Below the pieces are notes generated by a model. The model did no database searches, was not told the origin of the DNA, and worked only from the letters and a program-made list of their open reading frames with translations. A program made the position numbers and the translations under genes. DNA of 46,093 bases, from assembly GCA_007695285.1 (NCBI GenBank), contig REEC01000155.1:1-46093 (forward strand). The letters are read 5' to 3'. This document shows positions 8,129-16,409 of this stretch, one piece after another; position 1 is the stretch's first letter; every line of letters starts with the position of its first letter. Source of the DNA: Spirochaetaceae bacterium. GTDB lineage: Bacteria; Spirochaetota; Spirochaetia; DSM-27196; PXBQ01.

Positions 8129-8212
8129 CGGCCTGACCCCAGCAGTTTTCATTTTGCCTTGAAAATGAAAACTGCTCGCCCGACCAGTTCGCTGGTCGCC
8201 AGGGGTCGGCCG
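8129..8212. promoter_or_regulatory. Three-way-junction inverted-repeat structure between the importer and mocA
   Basis: Three nested stems fill the space between divergent genes. The outer stem pairs 8129-8140 with 8202-8212 (11 bp with one bulged base at 8134). Inside it, 8141-8155 pairs perfectly with 8162-8176 (15 bp, 6-base loop), and 8181-8187 pairs with 8192-8198 (7 bp, TTCG loop). The layout is that of a structured leader or riboswitch-like element, or of DNA operators arranged in tandem. It ends 20 bases before the mocA start and lies 11 bases upstream of the importer ribosome site. I recognise no known riboswitch consensus here. Confidence 0.6.
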
Positions 8213-8231
8213 GACGTGGTACGCTGACCGG

Positions 8232-8846
8232 GTGACCAAGTACGACTGCGTGGTACTCGCGGCCGGCGAATCCCGGCGCATGGGACATCCGAAGATGCTC
8301 CTGCAGCTGCACGGGACGGCGTTGATAGTGTGGGCGGTACGGACCGCCTTGATCAACTGCCCCTCTGTGATCGTGGTGCAAGGCCCGATCGATCTGGAGC
8401 CGATCCTCAGCGGCCACGTGGAGATGGAGCGCGTTCGAGTGATCACTAACCCGCGTTTTCGCGACGGGCAGCTCGGCTCGCTGCAGGCAGGTCTCGCGGC
8501 GCGACGCGGTGAAGCCGCGGCAGTATTTGTGACTCTCGGCGACCTTCCGCAGGTCGAGCACTCGACGTACCGCCGGCTGGCCGGGGAGGCCGAAGACGCC
8601 GGCCTCGGCGGTACGTCGCTGATTCCGGTCACCGCCGACGGCACACCGGGACACCCGGTGTTACTCAGCGCCGCGGCGGTGACCGCCGTCTGCAGCGTGT
8701 CGGCATCCGCCGTGACGCCACAGACGCGCGCCCATCAGATTATCAGGTCGCTGCCGCATCGCTTCGTACCGGTCGCCGACCGGCATATCAGCGTCGATAT
8801 CGATACCCCGAGCGACTTCGAACGACTGAAATCGACCTCGGGATGA
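8232..8846 (+). CDS. mocA: Molybdenum cofactor cytidylyltransferase (MocA-like)
   Basis: A 204-residue nucleotidyltransferase of the MobA/MocA family. The N-terminal signature LAAGESRRMGHPK (9-21) binds the nucleotide; the GQLGSLQAGL and VTLGDLPQV motifs (Asp of GDLP binds metal) follow. It would attach CMP to molybdopterin, giving the MCD form used by xanthine dehydrogenase-family enzymes, three of whose Mo/Fe-S genes are in this window. E. coli mocA lies in the same cluster. The start is GTG at 8232 with a poor ribosome site, directly after the structured region. It is the only plus-strand gene between 5.2 and 31.6 kb, convergent with ygeW. MobA-type guanylyl transfer is the alternative. 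Confidence 0.87.
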   Translation: MTKYDCVVLAAGESRRMGHPKMLLQLHGTALIVWAVRTALINCPSVIVVQGPIDLEPILSGHVEMERVRVITNPRFRDGQLGSLQAGLAARRGEAAAVFVTLGDLPQVEHSTYRRLAGEAEDAGLGGTSLIPVTADGTPGHPVLLSAAAVTAVCSVSASAVTPQTRAHQIIRSLPHRFVPVADRHISVDIDTPSDFERLKSTSG

Positions 8847-8866
8847 CTCCGTTCCACGGCCCGGAG

Positions 8867-10075
8867 CTACGGAATGAAAACCCGCCTGGAGTCGCGCGCG
8901 ACGAGCGATTTGAGCACGGCCGGGGTGTCGTTGAAGCGCGAAAGCAGCATCATCGCGGCGATCACGTACGGTTTGAACCCGGCTTCCTTGTACAGCGGAA
9001 CCCGGTAGCGGTCGAACACCGACGCCGCCACTTCGCCTTGAGCGCAGCTGACCCCGGTGATGTCGGCCGGAAGGCAGTGCATGTACAGCGCCTTCCCATC
9101 GGCGGTCTTTTTCATGCGCTCTTCGGTGCACTCCCAGTCCTTGTGGTTCGCATTCTGCTGGAGCAGCTCCTTCTCCAGCGCGGCGATCCCGGCCTGGTCG
9201 TTCTGTTCGTACAGGACGGTGCGTTTCTCCATTGCCGCGTACGGGGCCCACGACTTCGGGTAGACGATGTGCGCGCCTTCGAACGCCTCGTCCATGTCGT
9301 TCGTGCGGCGAAAGCTACCGCCGTCCCGCGCGTTTTTCTGCGCGACGGCTTCCACGTCCGACATCACCTCGTACCCCTTGGGATGCGCCAACACGACGTC
9401 CATGCCGAAGCGCGTCAACAGGCCGATGATCCCCTGCGGCACCGATAGCGGTTTGCCGTACGACGGCGAGTAGGCCCACGTCATCGCGATTTTTTTGCCC
9501 TTGAGCCCCTCGATACCGCCGAACTCGTGAATCAGGTGCAGCGCATCGGCCATCGATTGGGTCGGATGATCGATGTCACACTGCAGGTTCACGAGGGTCG
9601 GGCGCTGCTCCAATACACCGTCTGCATGACCTTCGCGGACGGCGTTTGATACGTGTCGCATGTACGTGTTGCCCTTGCCGATGAACATGTCGTCACGGAT
9701 GCCGATGATGTCGGCCATGAAGCTGATCATGTTCGCGGTTTCGCGCACGGTCTCGCCGTGTGCGACTTGGCTCTTCCCTTCGTCGAAGTCTTGAACCTCG
9801 AGCCCCAACAGGTTGCAGGCGCTCGCGAAGCTGAACCGGGTCCGAGTCGAGTTGTCCCGGAAAATGCTGATCCCCAACCCGCTGTCGAAGACGCGCGGAG
9901 AGATATTGTTCTCGCGCAGTCCACGCAGGATATCGGCGACGGTAAACACGGATTGAATCTCGCTGTCCGATTTTTCCCACGTTAACAGGAAGTCCGTAAG
10001 GTACATCGTGTCCGGGTTGAACCCGGCCAATCTGCTGATGAGATCTTCCACTTCGCGAATCGTTGTCTTAGCCAT
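8867..10075 (-). CDS. ygeW: Knotted carbamoyltransferase YgeW
   Basis: A 402-residue transcarbamylase. The carbamoyl phosphate site shows FRDNSTRTRFSF (STRTR at 76-80), and the C-terminal part has MHCLPADI, the HCLP-type motif of ornithine/aspartate transcarbamylases. The length and the ETANMISFMADIIGIRDDMF region match the knotted YgeW/UTCase group. The proposed role is phosphorolysis of a carbamoylated (ureido) intermediate of purine breakdown to carbamoyl phosphate, which carbamate kinase then uses to make ATP. It is the last gene of the long minus-strand run, 69 bases after the PLP-enzyme gene. The true substrate of this family is difficult to read from sequence. Confidence 0.9.
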   Translation of the reverse strand: MAKTTIREVEDLISRLAGFNPDTMYLTDFLLTWEKSDSEIQSVFTVADILRGLRENNISPRVFDSGLGISIFRDNSTRTRFSFASACNLLGLEVQDFDEGKSQVAHGETVRETANMISFMADIIGIRDDMFIGKGNTYMRHVSNAVREGHADGVLEQRPTLVNLQCDIDHPTQSMADALHLIHEFGGIEGLKGKKIAMTWAYSPSYGKPLSVPQGIIGLLTRFGMDVVLAHPKGYEVMSDVEAVAQKNARDGGSFRRTNDMDEAFEGAHIVYPKSWAPYAAMEKRTVLYEQNDQAGIAALEKELLQQNANHKDWECTEERMKKTADGKALYMHCLPADITGVSCAQGEVAASVFDRYRVPLYKEAGFKPYVIAAMMLLSRFNDTPAVLKSLVARDSRRVFIP

Positions 10076-10130
10076 GTATGACTCTCCCTTGGTGATGTTA
10101 TGATTCGACCCAAGCTGCGTGGGCCGGGCT

Positions 10131-10156
10131 GTTACTGTTTCCGGTTACTGTTTCCG
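10131..10156. repeat. 13-bp tandem duplication across the stop codon of the PLP-enzyme gene
   Basis: GTTACTGTTTCCG occurs twice head to tail (10131-10143 and 10144-10156). The inner copy contains the stop and last codons (RKQ-stop) of the upstream enzyme; the second copy lies just after it in transcription, in the gap before ygeW. Confidence 0.85.
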
Positions 10157-11614
10157 ATAAACTTTGATGCGTTCGTTGAACTCGGTGATCAACCGATTCA
10201 ACTTCGGCTTGACCGCGTAGATCGACGACCAGTAGTCGCGATCGTGCCACTGCGCGTTTATCTCGTCGTAGGTCTTTCCCTGTTGTTCCACCCACGTGTA
10301 GTACTTCAGATTGTGAATGCGTTTTCGGTCCTCGTACCGTAGCTCCAACAGCTGGTCGGTGCGAATCGCCTGCAGTAACGCGTAGTCGGCGACGGCGTCG
10401 TCCCGAGTGTACGCGCCGCGCGCCTCTTCCAACTCGGCAAGCCTGGTCTGGTACATGCCGGCAGAATCGGTAAAGACCGTGGTCACGAAGTCGTTTTCGG
10501 TGAGCTCGTAGTATCGCGCGAACTTGATCGCGGTCAACAGGTTACAGACGCAGCTGATACCCAGCAGGCCGAGTTGATCGACGGTTTCCTTCGGCACGCC
10601 CTTGGAGACGAGGTACTCGCGCCCGACCGGTTCGTTGAACAGGCGAAACAGCCGCATCGAGTCTTCATCGTCAATCGCGACGACCATGTCGGTGTTCTTG
10701 ACGTTGTGAATCCACGGAACGTGTTTGTCGCCGATTCCCTCGATGCGGTGTCCGCCAAAACCGTTTGCCAACAACGTGGGGCACTGCGCGGCCTCGCTGA
10801 CCGCGAGTTTTGCGTGCGGAAACTTCGATTTAATGTACTCACCACCGGCGATCGTCCCCCCGGAACCCGAACTGACGCAGGTTCCGGCGACCCGGTCGCG
10901 GGGTCCCATCAGCTCGGACAAAACGCGCTCGATGGCAGGGCCTGTAACCTCGTGGTGCCACAGATGGTTACCGAGTTGTTCAAACTGGTTGAAGATGAAC
11001 ACCTCGGCGCCACGTTCGCGCGATAGTTCATGGCACTTGTCAAAGATCTCTTTGACGTTGCTCTCGCAACCGGGGGTCGCGATCGTCTCGTTCGCCATGT
11101 TCTTGAGCCATTCAAAACGCTCCTGGGACATCTCTTCGGGAAGGATCGCGACCGACTTACACCCGAGCAACCGTGAAATAAACGCGCCACCGCGGCAGTA
11201 GTTGCCGGTCGACGGCCACACGGCCATGTTCTTGTCGGGGTCAAACTGCCCGGTAACGAGCGTGGGAGCGAGGCAACTGTACGCCGCGCCGACCTTATGC
11301 GCGCCGGTCGGGAACCACTTCCCGACGAGACCCACGATCCTCGCCGGGACGCCGGTCAATACCGCGGGAAGCTCGAGGTAGTTCACGCCGCCGTACGTTC
11401 CGCCGTGCTCGACCGGCTCGTTCTCCCACGTGACCCGAAAGAGATTGCGCGGATGAACCGCCTCGCGGGCGATCGTTTTGAGTTCGGCCTTGATGGCTTC
11501 CGGGACGATCTGCGGCCGCTGCATTTCGTCGTAGGTCGGCAGAATGATGTCGTTCTGCGCGCAGTACCGCGCGTTGCGTTCGATCTGCTCTTCGTTTGTC
11601 GTCAGGTCAATCAC
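10145..11614 (-). CDS. PLP-dependent fold-type II enzyme of the purine island
   Basis: A 489-residue protein of the cysteine synthase/tryptophan synthase beta superfamily. Lys107 in PTGAHKVGAA is the likely Schiff-base lysine, STGNYC (135-140) the substrate loop, and SGSGGT (249-254) the phosphate-binding loop. It is about 90 residues longer than E. coli YgeX (diaminopropionate ammonia-lyase), which occupies the same place beside ygeW there, and does not share its YgeX-type N terminus as I recall it. It may therefore be a non-orthologous enzyme for the terminal deamination of diaminopropionate-like products to pyruvate and ammonia. This role is inference from position. The next gene upstream is the FAD subunit of xanthine dehydrogenase. 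Confidence 0.8.
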   Translation of the reverse strand: MIDLTTNEEQIERNARYCAQNDIILPTYDEMQRPQIVPEAIKAELKTIAREAVHPRNLFRVTWENEPVEHGGTYGGVNYLELPAVLTGVPARIVGLVGKWFPTGAHKVGAAYSCLAPTLVTGQFDPDKNMAVWPSTGNYCRGGAFISRLLGCKSVAILPEEMSQERFEWLKNMANETIATPGCESNVKEIFDKCHELSRERGAEVFIFNQFEQLGNHLWHHEVTGPAIERVLSELMGPRDRVAGTCVSSGSGGTIAGGEYIKSKFPHAKLAVSEAAQCPTLLANGFGGHRIEGIGDKHVPWIHNVKNTDMVVAIDDEDSMRLFRLFNEPVGREYLVSKGVPKETVDQLGLLGISCVCNLLTAIKFARYYELTENDFVTTVFTDSAGMYQTRLAELEEARGAYTRDDAVADYALLQAIRTDQLLELRYEDRKRIHNLKYYTWVEQQGKTYDEINAQWHDRDYWSSIYAVKPKLNRLITEFNERIKVYRKQ

Positions 11615-11650
11615 GGGTAACTCCTCATCGATTCTTGTTGGGTCGGTTTA

Positions 11651-12553
11651 TTAATCTTCGGCGGACAGCGTGGCGACGAAGTCCGCACAGAGCGCATGCG
11701 CCGTGTGCGCGCGGTACGCCGCGGTCGAGCGTTGGTCATCGATCGGTCGAATGTACGCTGAGTAGCGGTCTGCGATCGCCTCTGCGTCGAGGCTGCTCGC
11801 CGCGTGTCCGACGACATCGGCCTCGATCTCCGGCACCCGGACGACCGTCGGCGCGACCGCTCCGAAAGCGCACGCGAACCGCGTAACTCGACCAGCCGCG
11901 TCGCGGTCGGCGACGCCGGCAAACGCCACTTTGGTCAGCGCATTGGCGGCGCGGGTTCCTACCTTGCGGTAGTACGAATGCGAGTAATCGTGTCGCGGGA
12001 TTACTACAAAAGTGAGGATCTCCTCGGGACCGAGCGTGGTTTCTCGCGGTCCCCGGATGAACTCGCCGATCGGTACCACCCGCCGCTTGATACCGTCACC
12101 GGCGATCGAGTCGATGACGATCCGCGCCCCAAGCGCGTACAACGGGGGCAGCGCGTCGGCGGCCGGACTCGCGTTCGCGATGTTCCCGCCGAGCGTGGCC
12201 CGGTTCCGAAGGCCGGGCGCCGCGAGCAACTCGATCGAACGCTTCAACACCGGCGAAACCGCACCGTGTTTCAGGACCTCGGAAAGCGGGCAGGCTGCGC
12301 CGATCCAGAGCGCCCGCGACTCACCGTCGAGCTGGCCCGGCGACTGCGCACCGGGCGCGCCGTCGTGCACCGTGGTGATCTCTCCGACCGCGTCAAGGAA
12401 CAAGACCGGTCGGTCGAATCGTGGGGGCAAAGAACCGTAACGACGGCGTTGAACCATCAGGTCGGTGCCCCCGGCGAACGGCTGGGCGTGCTCGCGGTTG
12501 AGAATTGTGAGCGCCTCGATCAGACTGGTTGGGCGGAACACGACGGTCGACAC
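11651..12553 (-). CDS. xdhB: Xanthine dehydrogenase FAD-binding subunit
   Basis: A 300-residue subunit of the CoxM/XdhB family. The FAD pyrophosphate site is seen in QPFAGGTDLMVQRR near residues 21-34 and in TLGGNIANASPAADALPP, both diagnostic. The C-terminal CO-dehydrogenase flavoprotein domain follows. It passes electrons from the Fe-S subunit to NAD or another acceptor. The start is GTG at 12553, sharing one base with the stop of the Fe-S subunit gene (TAGTG), with GGGAGAG upstream. It is the only FAD-subunit gene in the island, so it may serve this trimer only or also the XdhD-type enzyme, which has no FAD domain. Confidence 0.92.
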   Translation of the reverse strand: MSTVVFRPTSLIEALTILNREHAQPFAGGTDLMVQRRRYGSLPPRFDRPVLFLDAVGEITTVHDGAPGAQSPGQLDGESRALWIGAACPLSEVLKHGAVSPVLKRSIELLAAPGLRNRATLGGNIANASPAADALPPLYALGARIVIDSIAGDGIKRRVVPIGEFIRGPRETTLGPEEILTFVVIPRHDYSHSYYRKVGTRAANALTKVAFAGVADRDAAGRVTRFACAFGAVAPTVVRVPEIEADVVGHAASSLDAEAIADRYSAYIRPIDDQRSTAAYRAHTAHALCADFVATLSAED

Positions 12554-13077
12554 TATCGCTCTCCCGCGTCCGGGCCGTCCGGGCGATCAGGGCGGTCGGG
12601 GGAGTCGCCGGCCCCGTTCCGTAACCGTTCGGCCGCGAGCGTGATGGCGTCTACGATCATATCGTACCCGGTACACCGACAGAGGTTGCCGGAGATCCCG
12701 AGTCGAATCTCGTGCTCTGCGGGGGTCGGGTTCTCCTTGAGCAGCGCGTCGGCTGCCATCAGCATCCCGGGGGTACAGAACCCACACTGAACACCGTGCG
12801 CGTCGGCAAACGACCGCGCGAGCACGCTTCCTTCGGCACGGGCGGCCAAGCCCTCGATCGTCGTGATCTCGCTGCCTTCACAACCGGCCACCGGCTGCAG
12901 ACAGCTGTTGACCAGGCGCCCGTCGATCAGAACGGAACAAGCCCCACACTCGCCTTCACCGCAGCCTTCCTTCGTCCCGGTCAGGCCGAGGTCTTCGCGC
13001 AGAACGTCGAGCAGGCGACGCATCGGCTCTGCATCGACCTCACGGGTTTGTCCGTTGACACGTAACTCAAGCTTCAT
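12553..13077 (-). CDS. xdhC: Xanthine dehydrogenase 2Fe-2S subunit
   Basis: A 174-residue ferredoxin-like subunit starting at the ATG at 13077; a longer frame to 13221 lies inside the preceding gene and has no family similarity. The plant-type cluster is bound by Cys39, 44, 47 and 59 (KEGCGEGECGAC), and the second, all-helical cluster domain by Cys98, 101, 133 and 135 (QCGFCTPGM and CRCTGY). It relays electrons from the Mo site to FAD. Its start overlaps the Mo-subunit stop by 11 bases. The C-terminal tail is a low-complexity run of DRPD-type repeats that is not part of the fold. Confidence 0.93.
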   Translation of the reverse strand: MKLELRVNGQTREVDAEPMRRLLDVLREDLGLTGTKEGCGEGECGACSVLIDGRLVNSCLQPVAGCEGSEITTIEGLAARAEGSVLARSFADAHGVQCGFCTPGMLMAADALLKENPTPAEHEIRLGISGNLCRCTGYDMIVDAITLAAERLRNGAGDSPDRPDRPDGPDAGER

Positions 13078-15247
13078 CGCGCATAATCTCCCACAAGGTC
13101 TCGGGACCAGCCGGGATGCGACACACGTCGCGGCCGATCGCCTGCGCAATGGCCGAAACCAGCGCCGCATGCCCACCGTCGTGGACGATCTCGCCCATCC
13201 CCTTCGCTCCAAACGGTCCATACGGATACGGATTATCGATCGTCGCCGCGACCGTTCGCGGAAAATCGACGCTGGTCGGGATCATGTAATCGGCCATCGA
13301 GGCCTGCATGAACCGCCCGTCGCGGTCGACCTGGAGTTTCTCGAGGCAGCCGTACCCGAGGGCCTGGCTCATCCCACCCTGGATCTGCCCGTGCACGACC
13401 AGTTCATCGATCGCCTTTCCGACGTCGTACACGCCCCACGCTCCGGTGACCTGCGTCTCCCAGGTACGCGTGTCGACCGAGACCTCGATCACGTTCACGC
13501 CCCACCCAAACACCGCGTACGCGTCACCGGTGAGCGTAGCCTGGTCCCACGACACGCCGGGCGGCATCTGGTAATGCTCCTGGATCTCGATTGCCTTTCC
13601 GCTTTGCCATTGGGTTTTCAGTTTTTTGGCGGCCTCTTGCACCAGGTACCCGACGACCATCATCGTTCGTGACGCTACGGTCGGGCCGGAGTTCGGCACC
13701 CGGTCGGTGTCGGGGTTTTGACAGACGATCTGTTCGATCGGTATCCCGAGCGTGGCCGAGACGAGCTTTCGAAACGTGGTATGTGGCCCCTGTCCCATGT
13801 CGATGTTCGCGACCAGGATCTCAACCCGATCGTCTGCGGTTTTGCGCAAGCCCACCTCTGCCTTGATGATTTTCTGCTCGCCGTCGCCGGTGAAGCCACA
13901 CCCGTGGTTGAAGACCGAAATACCGATCCCGCGTCGAACGGGGCCACCGTCGGCCGTCGCGTACGCTTTCCGCTTGGCGGGGTAACCGGAGAGCTCACCG
14001 ATCTTCTCGATCATCCGGTCGAGTACGACGTTCTCGCGGATCGTGCCGTGAGTGACCGTTTTGTCCCCACGTTTCAGGAAAAACTGCCGCTTATACTCGA
14101 GTGGATCAACAGCGATACTGCGGGCTATCCGGTCCAGGTGCGTCTCGATCGCGAAGATCGCCTGAGGCGCGCCGAAGCCCCGAAACGCGCCCGACGGTAC
14201 GGTGTTGGTCGCGATGCCGCGCCCGCGCACTCGGGCGGCGGGAATGTTGTAGACCCCGGTCGAGGTGAAAATGGCGCGCATCAGCACGATCGTCGTGTAA
14301 CTCTCGTACGCGCCACCGTCGAGCTGAATGTCAATATCAATCGCGGTGATCGTGTCGCTCTCGTCGAGTGCGGTCTTGATGCGAGTTCGGCTGGGGTGAC
14401 GTTTCGACGTGAAAGCCAGGTCCTCGCTGCGGTCGAGAATCACCTTCACCGGACGCCCGGTTTTGAACGCCGCAACGGCCAACGGGGTACCCATGATCTC
14501 GGGGTAATCTTCCTTTCCGCCGAACCCACCACCGGTGGTGGCTTGAATCACGCGCACTTTCGAGACGGCCGAACCCATTGCGTGTTCAACGGCGTGTTTC
14601 ACGTAGTACGGGCACTGCAACGACCCGTGGATCGTGATTCCGCCGTCTTCGGGAATCGCGACGAGTCCCTGCGGCTCCAAGTACAGCTGTTCCTGGAACC
14701 CGGTCTGATACGTGCCCTCGAACACCCGGGCCGCTCGGGCGAAAGCCGCCTCGACATCGCCGTGCTCGAGGTGCAGATCGCTGTACAGGTTATCGGCGCC
14801 GTGGACTGGGCCACCATGCAAAGCGAGCGCCTCGTCGATCGTGACGGCGGCCGGCGTCTCTGCGTACCGGACATCGATCGCGTTGAGCAAATCGTCGAGC
14901 ACGGCGGGATCCGGGCCCACGACCAGGAAGATGATCTGCCCAAGGTAGCGCACCTCGCGGTCGGCGAAGACCGGCCAATCGAGCGTGATGAGTGGGACTC
15001 GATTGTGCCCGGGAACGTCGTGCTTCGAGATTATGTGGTATCCGGCCGGGAGGTCCGGAAGCGAGACACTCTCGATCGTTCCGCGGGTAATACTCGAGCG
15101 GTAGAAACGGCCGAACAGCGCGTCGGGATATCCGACGTCCGCGATGTACAGCGCGTCACCGACGGCTTTGGCCGAGCCGTCGACGCGCGTTATCGGACTA
15201 CCGATCTTGAGAGGGTCTACCCGGGTTTCAATCGTCATACTTTCCAT
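13067..15247 (-). CDS. xdhA: Xanthine dehydrogenase molybdenum-binding subunit
   Basis: A 726-residue Mo subunit. The molybdopterin-binding motifs are TGGGFGGKEDYPE and GAFRGFGAPQ. The active-site Glu is expected in GAKGMGEIVHDGG near the C terminus. The order of genes in transcription is Mo, Fe-S, FAD. It hydroxylates purines (xanthine or hypoxanthine type) at a carbon beside nitrogen, using water. Two starts are possible, 15247 and 15238; both lie inside the end of the upstream PLP gene, so the two overlap by up to 20 bases. The exact substrate, and the direction of the reaction in an anaerobe, are not clear from the sequence. Confidence 0.92.
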   Translation of the reverse strand: MESMTIETRVDPLKIGSPITRVDGSAKAVGDALYIADVGYPDALFGRFYRSSITRGTIESVSLPDLPAGYHIISKHDVPGHNRVPLITLDWPVFADREVRYLGQIIFLVVGPDPAVLDDLLNAIDVRYAETPAAVTIDEALALHGGPVHGADNLYSDLHLEHGDVEAAFARAARVFEGTYQTGFQEQLYLEPQGLVAIPEDGGITIHGSLQCPYYVKHAVEHAMGSAVSKVRVIQATTGGGFGGKEDYPEIMGTPLAVAAFKTGRPVKVILDRSEDLAFTSKRHPSRTRIKTALDESDTITAIDIDIQLDGGAYESYTTIVLMRAIFTSTGVYNIPAARVRGRGIATNTVPSGAFRGFGAPQAIFAIETHLDRIARSIAVDPLEYKRQFFLKRGDKTVTHGTIRENVVLDRMIEKIGELSGYPAKRKAYATADGGPVRRGIGISVFNHGCGFTGDGEQKIIKAEVGLRKTADDRVEILVANIDMGQGPHTTFRKLVSATLGIPIEQIVCQNPDTDRVPNSGPTVASRTMMVVGYLVQEAAKKLKTQWQSGKAIEIQEHYQMPPGVSWDQATLTGDAYAVFGWGVNVIEVSVDTRTWETQVTGAWGVYDVGKAIDELVVHGQIQGGMSQALGYGCLEKLQVDRDGRFMQASMADYMIPTSVDFPRTVAATIDNPYPYGPFGAKGMGEIVHDGGHAALVSAIAQAIGRDVCRIPAGPETLWEIMRDEA

Positions 15248-16406
15248 GATCGCGTAACCCTTTTACCGCCGACCGAACGTCTTTCAGCCCGTGGCCGGTC
15301 AAGAGCAGTACCACTCGGCAGTCTGGATCGATTTCGTCGCGCATCTTCAAAAAACCCGCGTACGCGGCAGCGCCGGCCGGTTCACTGAACAGCCCGGCGG
15401 TCCTCGCCAACTCCTGCTGCGCGATCAGAATATCACGATCGTCGACGACTACGGTAGTTCCCTTGTGGCGTTGCAGCCGCCTGAGCGCAAACCAACCACA
15501 ACGCGGCACGTCGACCGATATCGAGTCGGCGATCGTGTCGCTCGCCACCGGTTCCTCGAACCTGCCGGCCAACCGGGCGCGGTGGATCGCGCAGCTGCCG
15601 GCGGCTTGTACGGCAACCACCAACGGAACGCGGTCGATCACCCCGAAGCGCATCAGGTCCTCAAAACCACGGTACACGCCGCTGAGGATCACGCCGTCAC
15701 CGGCCGAGACAAACACGACGTCCGGGACTCGCCCGAGTTGCCGAACTATCTCGATCGAGACCGTCTTTTTTCCTTCGATCGTCATCGGGTTGTACGCGGT
15801 GTTCCGCGAGAGTCCGCCGTGTTCGCGGACGTACGCGAGCGATTGGTCGTACGCGGTATCGTACGTTCCGTCGACACGGACAAGCTCGGCACCGTACAGC
15901 TGCGCTTGGACCAGTTTTGCCTCGGGTGCTGCCGCCGGTAAGTAAAGACGCACCCGTAAGCCCGCGGCCGCGCCGACCCCGGCCATCGACGAGCCCGCGT
16001 TGCCGGTCGAGGCCAACACGATGCGGTCGATGTCGTTCTTTCGTGCCCACGCCGCGACCAGAAACGACGCACGGTCCTTCAGCGAGCCGGTCGGATTGGC
16101 CGACTCGTCCTTCAGGTACAGGTACGGGAACGAGATCTTGGCGCGCAGGCGTTCAGGCCGCCAGAGCGGAGTGTTACCGACGGGAATCGACGGGAACCAC
16201 CGGCGTTCGACCGGCAGGAGGTCGATGCTGTCCCAACCCGGCGGAAGCTCTCCCGGTGCGTCGCTTCGCTCGACCTCGAGGATGCCGCGCAACGGTTCGG
16301 TAGCGCGCTGCGAAACCGCGCAGGTTGGACAGACCATCAACGCGGGCTCGAGCTGAAATACCGCATCGCACTCGCTGCACCGGTACCTGAACAGAGTCTG
16401 CTCCAC
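15228..16406 (-). CDS. Threonine-synthase-like PLP enzyme with N-terminal zinc ribbon
   Basis: A 392-residue fold-type II PLP enzyme. The first 30 residues form a probable zinc ribbon (Cys10, 13, 26 and 29). The catalytic lysine is Lys110 in NPTGSLKDRAS, followed by STGNAGSS (133-140), and the arrangement is that of threonine synthase. It lies 3 bases after ygeY and overlaps the start of xdhA, so it is embedded in the purine operon. No homoserine kinase or dehydrogenase gene is next to it, so a catabolic lyase role on a diaminopropionate- or ureido-type intermediate is more likely than threonine synthesis. An aspartate kinase is 22 kb away on the other strand. Confidence 0.78.
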   Translation of the reverse strand: MEQTLFRYRCSECDAVFQLEPALMVCPTCAVSQRATEPLRGILEVERSDAPGELPPGWDSIDLLPVERRWFPSIPVGNTPLWRPERLRAKISFPYLYLKDESANPTGSLKDRASFLVAAWARKNDIDRIVLASTGNAGSSMAGVGAAAGLRVRLYLPAAAPEAKLVQAQLYGAELVRVDGTYDTAYDQSLAYVREHGGLSRNTAYNPMTIEGKKTVSIEIVRQLGRVPDVVFVSAGDGVILSGVYRGFEDLMRFGVIDRVPLVVAVQAAGSCAIHRARLAGRFEEPVASDTIADSISVDVPRCGWFALRRLQRHKGTTVVVDDRDILIAQQELARTAGLFSEPAGAAAYAGFLKMRDEIDPDCRVVLLLTGHGLKDVRSAVKGLRDHGKYDD

Positions 16407-16409
16407 GGA

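Noticed and set aside
8141-8176. ModE-type molybdate operator as explanation of the 15-bp inverted repeat
   Set aside because: The sequence does not resemble the ModE consensus I remember; the nested stems argue as much for RNA structure as for a DNA site.
13078-13221. Upstream extension of the 2Fe-2S subunit frame by 48 residues
   Set aside because: It overlaps the Mo-subunit coding sequence and has no ferredoxin-like similarity; the ATG at 13077 begins the conserved domain.
13718-15388. Long open frame of 556 codons on the plus strand opposite xdhA
   Set aside because: It is the complement of a conserved Mo-subunit gene; the protein has no recognisable domains and a shadow-like composition caused by high G+C.
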